64,000 bases of DNA from CAYLLN01 sp964384375 (GCA_964384375.1 CAYLLN010000001.1:62001-126000); one strand, 5' to 3'. Positions 1 to 9,361 are shown, counted from the first letter of the stretch. Translations and numbers: made by a program. Notes: generated by a model not told the origin, from the sequence alone.

Positions 1-1
1 G

Positions 2-91
2 GGTTTGCACTCGTCATTGCTCTGGCGGCGCGAAACAGCCGAGCAGGTGCGGCACTTTCTCGAGCACGGACGGTTTCAGCGGGCGGCGTGA
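2..91 (+). CDS. C-terminal end of an unidentified protein (gene begins before the window)
   Basis: The first 29 codons read open from the window edge to a TGA at 89-91 and give a charged, helix-like tail (contains WRRETAEQVRHFLEHGRF). The composition looks like a genuine protein end and the following bases are a palindromic repeat, as expected just after a gene. Too little is present to name the family, and a chance open frame cannot be excluded. Confidence 0.35.
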   Translation, partial: GLHSSLLWRRETAEQVRHFLEHGRFQRAA

Positions 92-93
92 GC

Positions 94-147
94 GTAGCCG
101 AATTCGTGAGAATTCGGCTATTTCGAACTCTCACGAGTTCAGCTACC
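94..147. repeat. Paired palindromic repeat, two head-to-head copies
   Basis: Two hairpins lie side by side: CCGAATTC-gtga-GAATTCGG (98-117) and GAACTC-tcac-GAGTTC (125-140), with flanking GTAGC/GCTAC. The second is a reverse-oriented variant of the first. Its 23-nt core (125-147) recurs exactly at 60508-60530, so this is a dispersed element. It may also end transcription between the convergent genes. Confidence 0.7.
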
Positions 148-717
148 CAACTCCGCCCGACCGATCGCCTCGTGGTCTGGCCCGGTTCGCCGCAGGAAAC
201 TCGCGAAGACGACGACTTCGTCGATCACGGAGAGGTCCGCGTCGAAGTGCTGATGCTGCTTGAGTAGCTCGGTCAACTCGCCCTCCGATCCGGGCGGCAC
301 GTGCTTCACGCGGCCGATCGTTAGATGCGGCTGAAAGCGGCGGGCCTCCTTCGGAAAGCCGAGCTTCTCCTTGAGCGCCCCTTCGATTGCCGCTTGCAAG
401 ACGCACAACTCCTCGGCTCCGTCCTCGATGCCGATCCAGAGTGTTCGCGGATGCTCGGCGGTCGGAAATGCACCCACGCCGCGGAACGTGATCTCGAACG
501 GCTCGATGCGGCGAGCCGCTTCGGCTACGACGCGGCAGATGTCGGGCGTCTCCGTGTCCGGCACATCGCCCAGGAACTTGAGCGTCAGATGCATTTGCTG
601 CGTGCGGACCCAGTTCAACTGCGCCGCCGAAACGCGGAGCTTGTCGATGAGCAAGCCCGCGCGAGCCGTGACGCTTGTTGCCAGTTCGACGGCGACGAAG
701 GTGCGAATCCGAGGCAT
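139..717 (-). CDS. thpR: RNA 2',3'-cyclic phosphodiesterase (2H / LigT family)
   Basis: A 192-residue protein of the usual length for the bacterial ThpR/LigT family, soluble 2H phosphodiesterases that hydrolyse 2',3'-cyclic phosphate at RNA ends and were first known as 2'-5' RNA ligases. Both signature tetrapeptides are present: HLTL at residues 43-46 and HLTI at 131-134, where the histidines and threonines form the active site. The gene follows the PfkB kinase by 7 bp on the same strand, so the two are probably co-transcribed. The natural substrate in this organism cannot be told from sequence. Confidence 0.9.
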   Translation of the reverse strand: MPRIRTFVAVELATSVTARAGLLIDKLRVSAAQLNWVRTQQMHLTLKFLGDVPDTETPDICRVVAEAARRIEPFEITFRGVGAFPTAEHPRTLWIGIEDGAEELCVLQAAIEGALKEKLGFPKEARRFQPHLTIGRVKHVPPGSEGELTELLKQHQHFDADLSVIDEVVVFASFLRRTGPDHEAIGRAELGS

Positions 718-724
718 GGGATAC

Positions 725-1627
725 CTAAAACGCCAACATCTTCCGATACCGCTCCATCCGCTGATCCAGATCGCTCCGTTCGATCTGCTTGAGCCGTTCC
801 AGACTGAAATCCTCGACGTTGAAGCTGGCGACGAGAATGCCGTACGCCATCGCCTCCTTGAGCGTTCGCGGCTCGAAGTTTCCCTGGGCCGCGAGATAGC
901 CCATCATGCCACCGGCGAAGCTGTCTCCAGCGCCGGTCGGATCGACGACCCGCTCGGTCGGAAACGCGGGGAGCACATACGTCTCGTGCTGCGAGAAGAA
1001 CATCGCACCGTGCTCACCCTTTTTAATGACGACGAATCGCGGACCGAGTGCGAGCACCTTGTGCCCCGCCGAAACGAGATTTTCGTCCCCGGTGAGGAGC
1101 TTCGCCTCACTGTCGTTCATCACCAGGCCGTCGAGTCGCTTGAACAGTTTCATCAGCGGCTCGTGCTGCGTCCGAATCCAGAGGTCCATCGTGTCGGCGA
1201 CAACGAGCCGCGGCCCCGTCGCCTGTTCGAGCACGGCCATTTGCGTGACCGGCGAACCATTGGCCAGGAAGATAAAGTCGCTGCGGCGGAACGCTTCCGG
1301 CAGCGTCGGGCGGAAGTCGCCAAAGACGTTGAGTTGCACCTCCAGCGTCTCGCGGTCGTTCATGTTCGGCTGGTACTTCCCCTTCCAGAAGAACGTCTTG
1401 CCTCCGCGGACGACGTGCAGCCCCGACGTGTCGATACCGCGATCGCGCAAGAGCTCGACGTGCTCCTGCGGGAAGTCTTCGCCGACGACGCCGACGAGCT
1501 TGACCGGCGTGAAGAAGCTGGCGGAATACGAAAAGTACGTGGCCGACCCGCCCAAAATTCGCTCGCGGGAGGCCTGCGGCGTTTCGACGGAATCGATGGC
1601 GACCGAACCTACAACCAGGAGTGACAT
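725..1627 (-). CDS. PfkB/ribokinase-family carbohydrate (or nucleoside) kinase
   Basis: A 300-residue cytoplasmic sugar-kinase fold. The N-terminal strand (MSLLVVGSVAIDS), the Gly-Gly near residues 26-27 and the C-terminal PTGAGDSFAGG motif with catalytic Asp at about residue 235 are the PfkB signatures; ATP is the expected donor. The start at 1627 is preferred over an upstream ATG at 1729 because AAGGA lies 5-6 nt before it and the extra 34 residues look unlike protein. First gene of a probable two-gene unit with thpR. The substrate (sugar, adenosine or other) is not determined. Confidence 0.85.
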   Translation of the reverse strand: MSLLVVGSVAIDSVETPQASRERILGGSATYFSYSASFFTPVKLVGVVGEDFPQEHVELLRDRGIDTSGLHVVRGGKTFFWKGKYQPNMNDRETLEVQLNVFGDFRPTLPEAFRRSDFIFLANGSPVTQMAVLEQATGPRLVVADTMDLWIRTQHEPLMKLFKRLDGLVMNDSEAKLLTGDENLVSAGHKVLALGPRFVVIKKGEHGAMFFSQHETYVLPAFPTERVVDPTGAGDSFAGGMMGYLAAQGNFEPRTLKEAMAYGILVASFNVEDFSLERLKQIERSDLDQRMERYRKMLAF

Positions 1628-1729
1628 GAAGTCCTTCGAGTGCTTGCAATGGGCGAAGAATTGACGGCCCGCATTATCGGTCAATCGGCGATTCATGCAA
1701 GGATTGCGATGCGAGACAACCGATGTCAT

Positions 1730-2289
1730 CGGCGGACTCCAGCAGCAAGCTGCTCACGCTGGTTCGTTCATGCTGGCGTGCTTATGCGCTGATCGGTGCG
1801 AGAATTCTCGATATTTTTCGCCAGCAGCTAGTTGACGTTTCGTACGGCGATATTAGAATCCGCCGCTAGCGCAACGGAGTGCGGTTGATTCTGATTTGCG
1901 TTTTTCCCCTTCATTCGCGAGCCAAAGCATTCGCGATAGCCAGCGAGGAAGTCATCGCCGGGTTCTCATCTCTCCCGGCTGGATGCAAGGGGTTGGCTGA
2001 TAGGTAAGCCGGCCGGCATCCGCGGTCGTCCGTATCCTGCCCGCACTCGTAGAACGGAATTCTGCTCGCGTCTCGTCTGGTTCTTCTGGCCGCAGCTTGC
2101 CAGGCAGTTAGCCCGCTCGCGCGAGGTCACGCCGTCGCCTTGACGCGCCGCTTCGCGAAAGTCGCCGGTTAGCCGCCACGCTCCCACTGCGCGCCGCTTC
2201 CCCTCTGGCTTCAATCGAACGAGCCGGTGCGTACCCGTGGTGCGCGCTTGCGGCCCGTTCGCCACTCGCTTGATGGAAGGGTTTGTGTC
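1730..2289. other. Long intergenic region with promoter and leader
   Basis: About 560 bp between the divergent pfkB and the LEGR-type gene remnant. It contains the sigma-70-like promoter at 1832-1859 and about 430 bp of apparent leader upstream of 2290. Open frames inside are short and show no recognisable protein. I could not assign a known structured RNA. Confidence 0.5.
1832..1859 (+). promoter_or_regulatory. Sigma-70-like promoter
   Basis: TTGACG (1832-1837), 16-nt spacer, TAGAAT (1854-1859): each hexamer matches 5 of 6 consensus positions. It points toward the secreted-protein remnant at 2290, implying a leader of about 420 nt. Confidence 0.55.
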
Positions 2290-2861
2290 ATGTCGCGCAG
2301 CATCAGAGGCATTCGCATCTCACGTCACCGCCGCTACCAGCCGCAACTCGAAACGCTCGAAGGCCGCTGCCTCCTCACTGGGGGCATCGATTTGTCGGGC
2401 GTCGAATGGCGAACCATCGACGGCACGGGGAACAATGTCGCCCTCCCCACCCAGGGAGCCGCTGAAACTCGGCAGATTCGCTTCGGCTACGGGGCTCAGT
2501 TCGGGAAATCTCCCGCACGTCGCTCCGCGATGTGACGCAACTGATTCTCGTCGGCTCCGACAGCGCTACCGACTTCTTCAGCCTGCAGATTGCCTCGGCC
2601 GGCGGCAAACTGGAAGACGATGTGGTCATCTATGGCGGCGATGGCGTCGGGGGCGTGATCAATATCTATGGCACCTCACGCCGCGACACGTTCGTCGTCG
2701 GAGCAAATACCGCCAGCGTAAACGGCAACGCGATCGAGTATTTTGGCATCGAGCGGATTCGCCTGGTGAAAAACGGCGGCAGCGACACCACCACGAAAGA
2801 CGACGATGTGCTGGCCGAGGTGCTGACGGTGCTCTCCGGGAATCCGAGTCGAGAAGAGTAG
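2290..2861 (+). pseudogene. Frameshifted remnant of an extracellular peroxidase / Ca-repeat protein
   Basis: ATG at 2290 opens 81 codons with the planctomycete secretion-type N-terminus (QLETLEGRCLLTGG), then EWRTIDGTGNN, which resembles the start of planctomycete haem-peroxidase-family proteins. That frame stops at 2535. From about 2465 the next frame reads coherently (EISRTSLRDVTQLILVGSD) and continues to 2861 with a GGDG...INIYGTSRRDTFVVG segment like the Gly/Asp-rich calcium-binding repeats of planctomycete surface proteins. The simplest reading is one gene with a frameshift near 2460 and a large internal loss. Alternatives are two tiny proteins, or a sequencing error. Confidence 0.6.
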
Positions 2862-2865
2862 TGAT

Positions 2866-2894
2866 TGGGAGGGAGAGGCTCCTGCCGTGCCGAG
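2866..2894. repeat. Dispersed intergenic repeat (GGGAGAGGCTCCTGCCG type)
   Basis: The stretch after the remnant's stop contains GGGAGAGGCTCCTGCCGTGCC. I recognise this type as a widespread planctomycete intergenic repeat whose translation (GRGSCRAE) is often mis-annotated as protein. Here it makes an artificial N-terminal extension of the next gene. Confidence 0.45.
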
Positions 2895-2984
2895 GTGGTG
2901 TTTGATCGCATCGCGCCGGGCGGCGCGGTATCATGGCCGCGCTGCTCGGTTTCCCGCCTTTCCCTCCCGCCGCTGGTTCCCGCC

Positions 2985-5900
2985 ATGATGCGTCCGGCCC
3001 TGTTGGCTCTCGCTTTCGCTTTGCAACCATGTATCTTGTTGGCTGCTGAGCCGGTATGGAAAGAGGTGTCGATCCCCGACGAATGGAAGAAGGCGCCGGC
3101 CGGAGAGAAAGGCTTCCTGTGGTATCGCACCAAGGTCGCAGTACCGGCCGAGTGGCGCGGGCGGAAGGTCGAACTTGTCGTCGAAGCGGTCGATGACGCC
3201 CGCGAAATCTTCGTCGGCGGGCAGAAGGTTGGCAGCTTGGGGGAGTTTCCGCCGGCCTATCGCAGTGGTTTGGGCGAAACGCGGCGGATGACGATTCCGG
3301 CTGATGCGATTGCTTTCGGTGGTGAGACGCCGCTCGCCGTTCGCGTCTGCACGATTGAGTCGCGCAACGGCTTCAATGTGGCCGCCCCGGTGCTGATTGC
3401 CGGCAATCAGGCGATTCGCCTGGCCGGTAAATGGGAAACGAGTAACGGCAACGATCCGGCCTGGGCAAAAATCGATCCGGCCGCGATCAAGACGGCAGCC
3501 CTGGCCAAGCTCGAAGATGCCGCCGTCGTCGAGCGCGAGCTGAAAAAGCTCGACGACGGCGACCGGCCATTGTCGCCTGCCGAGTCGCTGGCCCGGATGA
3601 AAACTCCCGACGATTTGCAGGTCGAACTGGTCCTCTCCGAGCCGCAGATCGGCCAGCCGCTGTCGATGAAGTGGGACTCTCGCGGTCGGCTCTGGGTGAT
3701 GAACTACTTGCAATACCCCAGCCCCGCGGGCCTGAAAATGGTGAGCCGCGACAAGTTTTTGCGGAGCGTCTATGACCAGGTTCCGCCGCCGCCACCAAAC
3801 CACTTTCGCGGCGCGGACAAGATTACGATCCACGAAGACACCGACGGCGATGGCAAGCTCGACAAACACACGCAGTTTCTCGACGGCCTGAGTCTGGCGT
3901 CGAGCTTCGAGTTCGGTCGCGGCGGGTTATGGGTGCTGAATCCGCCGTACCTGCTGTTCTATCCCGACGCCAACGGCGACGACGTGCCCGACGGCGACCC
4001 GGTCGTGCATCTCGAAGGGTTCGGCATCGAGGATTCGCACAGCATCACGAACAACCTCCGCTGGGGGCCGGACGGCTGGCTGTATGCCACGCAGGGGAGC
4101 ACGGTCACCGGCGACATCAAGCGGCCCGGCGACAAGTCGCCGCCGGTCCCTTCGCTCGGGCAACTCGTTTGGCGCTATCACCCCGAGCAGAAGAAGTACG
4201 AAATCTTCGCCGAAGGGGGAGGCAACGCGTTCGGCGTCGAGATTGATGCCCAGGGGCGCATCTTCAGCGGCCACAACGGCGGCAACACTAGGGGCTTTCA
4301 CTACGTGCAGGGGGGCTACCTGCAAAAGGGATTCGGCAAGCACGGCGAACTCTCGAACCCGTTCACATTCGGTTATTTCGAAGCGATGGGGCACCACAAC
4401 GTCCCCCGGTTCTCGCACACCTTTGTCATCTACGAAGCCCCCACGCTACCCGCTGCCTATCACGGCAGGCTCTTCGGCGTGGTGCCGCTATTGTCACACG
4501 TCGTGATGAGCGAGGTCTCGCCCGACCGCTCGTCGTTCAAGACGAAGGACGTGGGCTACGCCCTCGAATCAAGCGACCCCTGGTTTCGGCCGGTCGATAT
4601 TCAAGTCGGCCCCGACGGCGCGATCTACGTCGCCGACTTCTACGAGCAGCGGATCGACCACGCGAGCCACTACCAGGGGCGCATTCACAAGGAAAGTGGG
4701 CGGATCTATCGGCTGCGGGGGAAGAGCTCGCCGCTCCCCGTGCCAAAGTTCAATCTGGCCAAGGAAGACCCGGCGGCCCTTTCGCAGCGGCTGGCCAGTG
4801 ACAACAAGTGGATTCGCCAGGCAACGCAGCGCGAACTGGCCCAGCGAATGCCGGAAGCGGCGCGGTTTGTCGGTGCTTTTGGTGTTAAAGACGCCAAGGG
4901 ACAAGACGCGTTAGAATTTCTCTGGGCGCTCAATGCCGGCGGCACGCTGATCGACGACAGTGCGATGGACCTCCTCGATTATGCCGAGCCGCAAGTTCGG
5001 CTGTGGGCCGTTCGGCTCGCCTGCGACGACGGCGTAATCGGCGACCAACTGGCACTGGAACTGGCAGAACTTGCCTACCGCGAGCCAAGCGTTCATGTGC
5101 GCAGCCAACTCGCCTCGTCGGCCCGTCGTCTGCCGGCGGCGCAGTCGCTGCCGATCGTCAAAAACCTGTGCCAGCGGAGCGAGGATGCGACCGACATCCA
5201 CATCCCGCTGCTCCTCTGGTGGGCCATCGAGGACAAGGCCGACAAGGATCGCGATGCCGTACTAGCCCTGTTCATCGACAAGGCGTTCTGGGACCAGCCG
5301 ATCGTGAAGGGGACGATCGCCGAACGGCTGATGCGGCGGTACGCGGCGACCGGGAAACGGCAGGATTTGGCGACTTGTGCGAAGCTGCTCGACCTTGCGC
5401 CGAGCAAGGAACACGCAGGGCGACTGATGGCGGGCCTGGAGGCGGCCTATGAAGGGCGAACGCTCAGCAACTTGCCCGACGAGCTGGCCGCCGCGATGAC
5501 CAAAGCGGGCGCGAGCTCGCCGACGCTCAAGCTCCGGCAAGGGGACGCTGCCGCGGTGGCCGACGCGCTGAAGCTCATCGCCGACGAATCAGCCGACGCC
5601 AGCAAGCGGCAGTCGCTGGTGGCGATTTTCGGGACGATTCGTCAGCCGTCGTGCGTCAGCGTGCTGCTCAAACTCGTCGCCGAGTCGCGAAACGACTCGC
5701 TCAAAAGCGCTGCGCTCGCCTCGTTGCAATCCTATGGCGACGAGTCCATCGGCAAGTCGGTCGTTGCTGCCTACAAGCAAATGCCCGATCAGGTGCGCGA
5801 CGTGGCCCAGTCGCTGTTGGCCAGCCGGGCGAACTGGACGCTCTTGTTCTTGCAAGCGATCGACGCGGGGACACTCGATGCCAAGACGGTCACCGAGCCG

Positions 5901-6455
5901 ACGGTCCGCAGATTCTTGCTGCACGAGTCGCCCGAGATCGCGGCCCTGTGCAAGAAGCATTGGGGCGAACTGGCCGGGCCATCGGCCGATGAATTGCGGT
6001 CCGTCATCGACAAGCTCACCTCCACGATCGGCAGCGGCTCGGGCAATCCGTATCAGGGGAAGGAACTGTTCGCGGCCAACTGCGGAAAGTGCCACGTGCT
6101 CTTCAACCAAGGGGGCAAGATTGGCCCCGACCTGACCGGCTACAAGCGCGACGACCTGCGCGGCATGCTTCTGTCGGTGGTCAATCCGTCGGCGGAGATT
6201 CGCGAGGGCTTTGAAAACTACGTCGCCCGCACTTCCGACGGCCGAACGCTGACCGGCCTCATCGCCGATCAGGATCCGAGCGTGCTGGTCATCCGCGGGG
6301 CCGACGGGCAGAACATCTCGCTCGCTCGAGACGAGATCGACGACCTCCGCGCTAGCCGGCAGTCGCTCATGCCCGAGGGACAGCTCAAGGTAATGACTGA
6401 CCAGCAAATTCGCGACCTGTTTGCGTATCTCCGTTCGTCGCAACCGTTGCGGTGA
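2985..6455 (+). CDS. Secreted PVC-type cytochrome c / propeller / HEAT protein
   Basis: A 1156-residue exported protein with a signal peptide (residues 1-20). In order it has a jelly-roll-like segment (about 30-140, WYRTKVAVPAEWRG), a six-bladed-propeller domain of the planctomycete membrane-bound dehydrogenase type (about 200-640), alpha-helical HEAT-like repeats (about 640-980) and a C-terminal monohaem cytochrome c. The haem site is CGKCH at about 1033-1037 with a likely distal Met in LMPEG (about 1129). Such proteins are abundant in Planctomycetes and Verrucomicrobia and are thought to oxidise sugars or related compounds in the periplasm. The start at 2985 was chosen for the signal peptide; upstream codons translate a repeat. 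Confidence 0.85.
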   Translation: MMRPALLALAFALQPCILLAAEPVWKEVSIPDEWKKAPAGEKGFLWYRTKVAVPAEWRGRKVELVVEAVDDAREIFVGGQKVGSLGEFPPAYRSGLGETRRMTIPADAIAFGGETPLAVRVCTIESRNGFNVAAPVLIAGNQAIRLAGKWETSNGNDPAWAKIDPAAIKTAALAKLEDAAVVERELKKLDDGDRPLSPAESLARMKTPDDLQVELVLSEPQIGQPLSMKWDSRGRLWVMNYLQYPSPAGLKMVSRDKFLRSVYDQVPPPPPNHFRGADKITIHEDTDGDGKLDKHTQFLDGLSLASSFEFGRGGLWVLNPPYLLFYPDANGDDVPDGDPVVHLEGFGIEDSHSITNNLRWGPDGWLYATQGSTVTGDIKRPGDKSPPVPSLGQLVWRYHPEQKKYEIFAEGGGNAFGVEIDAQGRIFSGHNGGNTRGFHYVQGGYLQKGFGKHGELSNPFTFGYFEAMGHHNVPRFSHTFVIYEAPTLPAAYHGRLFGVVPLLSHVVMSEVSPDRSSFKTKDVGYALESSDPWFRPVDIQVGPDGAIYVADFYEQRIDHASHYQGRIHKESGRIYRLRGKSSPLPVPKFNLAKEDPAALSQRLASDNKWIRQATQRELAQRMPEAARFVGAFGVKDAKGQDALEFLWALNAGGTLIDDSAMDLLDYAEPQVRLWAVRLACDDGVIGDQLALELAELAYREPSVHVRSQLASSARRLPAAQSLPIVKNLCQRSEDATDIHIPLLLWWAIEDKADKDRDAVLALFIDKAFWDQPIVKGTIAERLMRRYAATGKRQDLATCAKLLDLAPSKEHAGRLMAGLEAAYEGRTLSNLPDELAAAMTKAGASSPTLKLRQGDAAAVADALKLIADESADASKRQSLVAIFGTIRQPSCVSVLLKLVAESRNDSLKSAALASLQSYGDESIGKSVVAAYKQMPDQVRDVAQSLLASRANWTLLFLQAIDAGTLDAKTVTEPTVRRFLLHESPEIAALCKKHWGELAGPSADELRSVIDKLTSTIGSGSGNPYQGKELFAANCGKCHVLFNQGGKIGPDLTGYKRDDLRGMLLSVVNPSAEIREGFENYVARTSDGRTLTGLIADQDPSVLVIRGADGQNISLARDEIDDLRASRQSLMPEGQLKVMTDQQIRDLFAYLRSSQPLR

Positions 6456-6466
6456 CGTGCGGGTGC

Positions 6467-6479
6467 GGGGGGGGGGGGG
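6467..6479. repeat. Poly-G tract (13 G)
   Basis: An uninterrupted run of 13 G follows the stop codon of the cytochrome gene in the 114-bp gap between convergent genes. It is noncoding. It could be slippage-prone or an assembly artefact. Confidence 0.8.
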
Positions 6480-6530
6480 TTGTGTTTCACGAAGTGAACC
6501 ACGGCTGGTCGAGCTATCCAGGCCGACGAC

Positions 6531-6560
6531 TGTGGTTTGCTGCGCAAACCACAGCCACCC
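6531..6560. repeat. Dispersed hairpin (TGTGGTTTGC/GCAAACCACA family)
   Basis: Perfect 10-bp inverted repeat TGTGGTTTGC-tgc-GCAAACCACA followed by GCCACCC. Related copies occur at 19392-19421 and 25245-25274. It lies between convergent genes, so it could also terminate transcription. Confidence 0.65.
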
Positions 6561-6569
6561 AATCGCTCG

Positions 6570-8942
6570 TTAGTTACCGGCATCCATTGGCGGGCGAACC
6601 CAGACGAGGTTCATGTCCTTTTCGAGCTGTTCGTACCACTCGATCGACGTCCGCATCATTTCGCGCTGGGCGACGTTCATCGTCTGGAAGCTGAGTCCGC
6701 TTTCGAGGAACTGCTCCTTGAGGATGTCGTCCGTCGGTTCCTGGGCCAGCACGCGAACGACATAGATCGTGTCGTGCGGCTGGTTGGGAGCGACGCCCGT
6801 CTGGCCCGGATTCAGGGCGAATACACCTTCCATGAACTCGTGGCCGGCGTAGTTGATGCCGGGGATCGACGACAGGGAGGGCTCGCCGAAACCGAAGGCG
6901 AGCGAACCGGTCGAGAGCCACGAGAACGGCGGAGTGACGATCACCTTCGACGCATCGACGACTTCCTTGAGCGATTTCGCGTCCTTCGCCTTGTCGGCAA
7001 TCTTCTTTGCTTCTTCCTTGGCGAGGTCGAACGCCTTCTGGCGCTTCCACGCAGTGACGACCTGATCCTTCACGTCGGCCAAGGTTGCGTCCTTCGCTTC
7101 TTCCTCAGCCGTCCGCCAGTAGATGTAGCTCGCATCGGGCTCCATCGAGTTGGCGGTTAGCGGCGTGTAGGCCGGTTCCGAGCGGCCGTAAGCAATGTCG
7201 GCAAACGAGAGGGGCGTGAAGCGGCCGCTCCGCATGTCGAACTCCATCACGTTCTTGCCGATTTCGTAATCGCGAATCTCGTGCATATCGACAAGCTTCG
7301 TACTTCCCGCCTTGAAGCCATACTTCGCGGCGAGGCCGTCGAGATTGAGCTTGCCGGGATCGGTGACCTTGGTCGATTTGACTTGCCCTTCCTTCACTCC
7401 CTGCCAGCGGAAGTACTTGCGGCCGTATTCGCTCACCTCGTTAGTGGCCGCCTTCACCGCTGCGTCGCGTTTTTCCTGCGCGATCGGCTGAGCGAGGGCG
7501 GTGCGAATGTCGTTCTCAACTTCGGAGAGGGGCTTGAACTTTGGTGCGGGGGCGGGAGTCGTAGCCGGCGGCGTGGTTGCAGGAGGTGTCGTCGCCGGCG
7601 GCGTTACCGTGGGAGGCGTCGTTTCGGCAGGTGTTGTCGCAGCGGGTTCAGCCGGTTTGTCGGTTGTCGCCGCCGGAGTTTCGGCAGGCTTCTCGGTTGT
7701 GGCAGCAGGGGGTGTTTCAGCGGGAGTTGCCGCAGGCTCTGCGGTTTCCGTTGCTGCTGCGGGGGCTGGTTGTTCTTGTTCGTCGGCTGATTCTTCTTCC
7801 GACTCCTCGGGCTTGACACCCTCCGTGGCAGGCTTTTCACCTTCGGCGGGCTTCTCCGTTGGTTTATCACCCTCGGCAGGTTTGTCCCCTTCTGCGGGTT
7901 TTTCGCCTTCTGCCGGTTTTTCACCTGGCTTCTCCCCTTCGGCGGGCTTCGCATTTGGATCCGTCGGCGGCGGTGGGGGCATCGTCGGGTCCTTCGGCAG
8001 CTCCACGACCTTGTGCAGCCCTTGCTTGATGTCTTCCTCGTACTTCTTGGCGATCTGCTCCGCCGTGATCGTTTTCTTCGCTTCTTCCAGGAACGGAGCG
8101 AAATCGACCTTCAGATATTCAAACGCGATCTTGTGTGGCTGGTGAAATCCAGGGTCGGCCAGTGCCGGATCGGGATCGTTGTGCTTCCCTTTCTCGAACA
8201 GGGTCGAGAGCTCGGCCGAACTCGGATCGCCGCCAACCTGTGCGACGAGGGGCTCGACGGAGACCGGATACGCCTCGATCGAGAACCGCCGATTGAGCCG
8301 ATTGTGATAATCCCAAAGCTGGCCGGGCGAAACGCCGAGCAGGCCCGCCTGGGCGAGCATCCGCATGTGCTGAGCGCTTAAGTCGTAGGCGATTTGATCG
8401 AGCAGTTGCCCCAGGCTCATCGGCATTTCGCTGGGGATGTTGCGTGATGCAATCGCCTGCCATTCCGACTCGGGCACTTCGGGGGCGAGCTCGTAGAGAA
8501 ACTTTTTCACCGCGGCTTGATCGACATGCACCCCCATTTCCCGGGCCTTCTCGGCCAGGAGCATCGTCCGGACGGTCGTGAACTCGCTCGCATCGCCGGG
8601 AATGCCCGGATCCATCAGGCCTTGCTGCAGCTCCTGCTGCGTGATGGGCCGGCCGTTGACCACCGGCTGACCGCCGCGCTCGACGGCGGTCGCGATGATG
8701 TCGCGAAGGAAATTGACCGCCACGACATGGGAATTTCGCATCGAGTGCAGTCGCGTCTCGCTGACTCGGCCTCCCCGCCACGTGACGGCCGTGTCCTCGG
8801 CGGCACCTCGACCGCCCGCCGCTCCCGACACCATGTCGAGGATGTACGGTCCGACCACAAAGGTGACCATGCAAACGACGCCCATGACCGCCAGAATGGT
8901 CTTCTGGTAGCGCCGCATGAAGTTCATGTGCCGACTCGCCAT
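6570..8942 (-). CDS. Membrane-anchored SurA/PpiD-like periplasmic chaperone
   Basis: About 790 residues: a short cytoplasmic N-terminus, one transmembrane helix (about 12-38, TILAVMGVVCMVTFVVGPYIL), a SurA_N-like helical region (about 90-240), a very long low-complexity tract of PAEGEKP-type then TTPPAT-type repeats (about 320-470), and a C-terminal region resembling the helical tail of PpiD (KDQVVTAWKRQKAF). No parvulin isomerase domain is obvious, so it may act only as a folding factor. GGGAG lies 8 nt before the ATG at 8942, which favours it over an ATG at 8978. Family assignment rests on architecture. Confidence 0.7.
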   Translation of the reverse strand: MASRHMNFMRRYQKTILAVMGVVCMVTFVVGPYILDMVSGAAGGRGAAEDTAVTWRGGRVSETRLHSMRNSHVVAVNFLRDIIATAVERGGQPVVNGRPITQQELQQGLMDPGIPGDASEFTTVRTMLLAEKAREMGVHVDQAAVKKFLYELAPEVPESEWQAIASRNIPSEMPMSLGQLLDQIAYDLSAQHMRMLAQAGLLGVSPGQLWDYHNRLNRRFSIEAYPVSVEPLVAQVGGDPSSAELSTLFEKGKHNDPDPALADPGFHQPHKIAFEYLKVDFAPFLEEAKKTITAEQIAKKYEEDIKQGLHKVVELPKDPTMPPPPPTDPNAKPAEGEKPGEKPAEGEKPAEGDKPAEGDKPTEKPAEGEKPATEGVKPEESEEESADEQEQPAPAAATETAEPAATPAETPPAATTEKPAETPAATTDKPAEPAATTPAETTPPTVTPPATTPPATTPPATTPAPAPKFKPLSEVENDIRTALAQPIAQEKRDAAVKAATNEVSEYGRKYFRWQGVKEGQVKSTKVTDPGKLNLDGLAAKYGFKAGSTKLVDMHEIRDYEIGKNVMEFDMRSGRFTPLSFADIAYGRSEPAYTPLTANSMEPDASYIYWRTAEEEAKDATLADVKDQVVTAWKRQKAFDLAKEEAKKIADKAKDAKSLKEVVDASKVIVTPPFSWLSTGSLAFGFGEPSLSSIPGINYAGHEFMEGVFALNPGQTGVAPNQPHDTIYVVRVLAQEPTDDILKEQFLESGLSFQTMNVAQREMMRTSIEWYEQLEKDMNLVWVRPPMDAGN

Positions 8943-8984
8943 TTCCGCATCTCCCAAAAGGCGGACCGTTGCCGCCATTCCATG

Positions 8985-9039
8985 GTCGCCTTTCGCTCCG
9001 CGAAAGGACGTGCTTTCACGGAGTGAAAGCCGACATTCC
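8985..9039. repeat. 55-bp dispersed double-hairpin repeat, copy 1
   Basis: Contains CTTTCGCTCCGCGAAAG and a near-identical second palindrome. It is almost identical to 14350-14404 (two differences visible, both in the second palindrome). It lies upstream of the chaperone gene in the divergent gap before topA. Confidence 0.85.
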
Positions 9040-9361
9040 CCGAAAGCACAAAAGGGGCTGACCGGTTGACAGTCGCCCCGTGGTGCGATTATTCACTTGT
9101 CCTACGCACGCCAGGCCGGGGCCGGTTGTGCCGAAGTCGCCCGATTGTACGGCGAATCGACGTAAATTCAATCCCATTCGTACTTTGCCACGTGCCAGCG
9201 GGAGCTTCGCATTGCCCCCATTCGCGTGCTAGGTAAGAATGACGCCGGCCCAGCGTCGCCGCGAACCACCCGTCAGAGGGTGCATTTGAGAAACGACTTG
9301 GCCCGCAATACAAGACGATAGCAATCCCAGGCACCAGCCCAGGAACCGGTGGGAACCCTCG

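Noticed and set aside
371..1624. + strand open frame of about 417 codons across thpR and pfkB
   Set aside because: It spans two well-supported - strand genes and has no recognisable domain.
1860..2289. Structured RNA (RNase P, tmRNA or similar) in the long leader
   Set aside because: A GAGGAAGTC word recalls RNase P RNA, but the expected conserved blocks do not follow; covariance-model search would be decisive.
7501..8145. Gly/Val/Ser-rich + strand frame
   Set aside because: Mirror image of the PAEGEKP/TTPPAT repeat tract of the chaperone; composition follows from the repeat.
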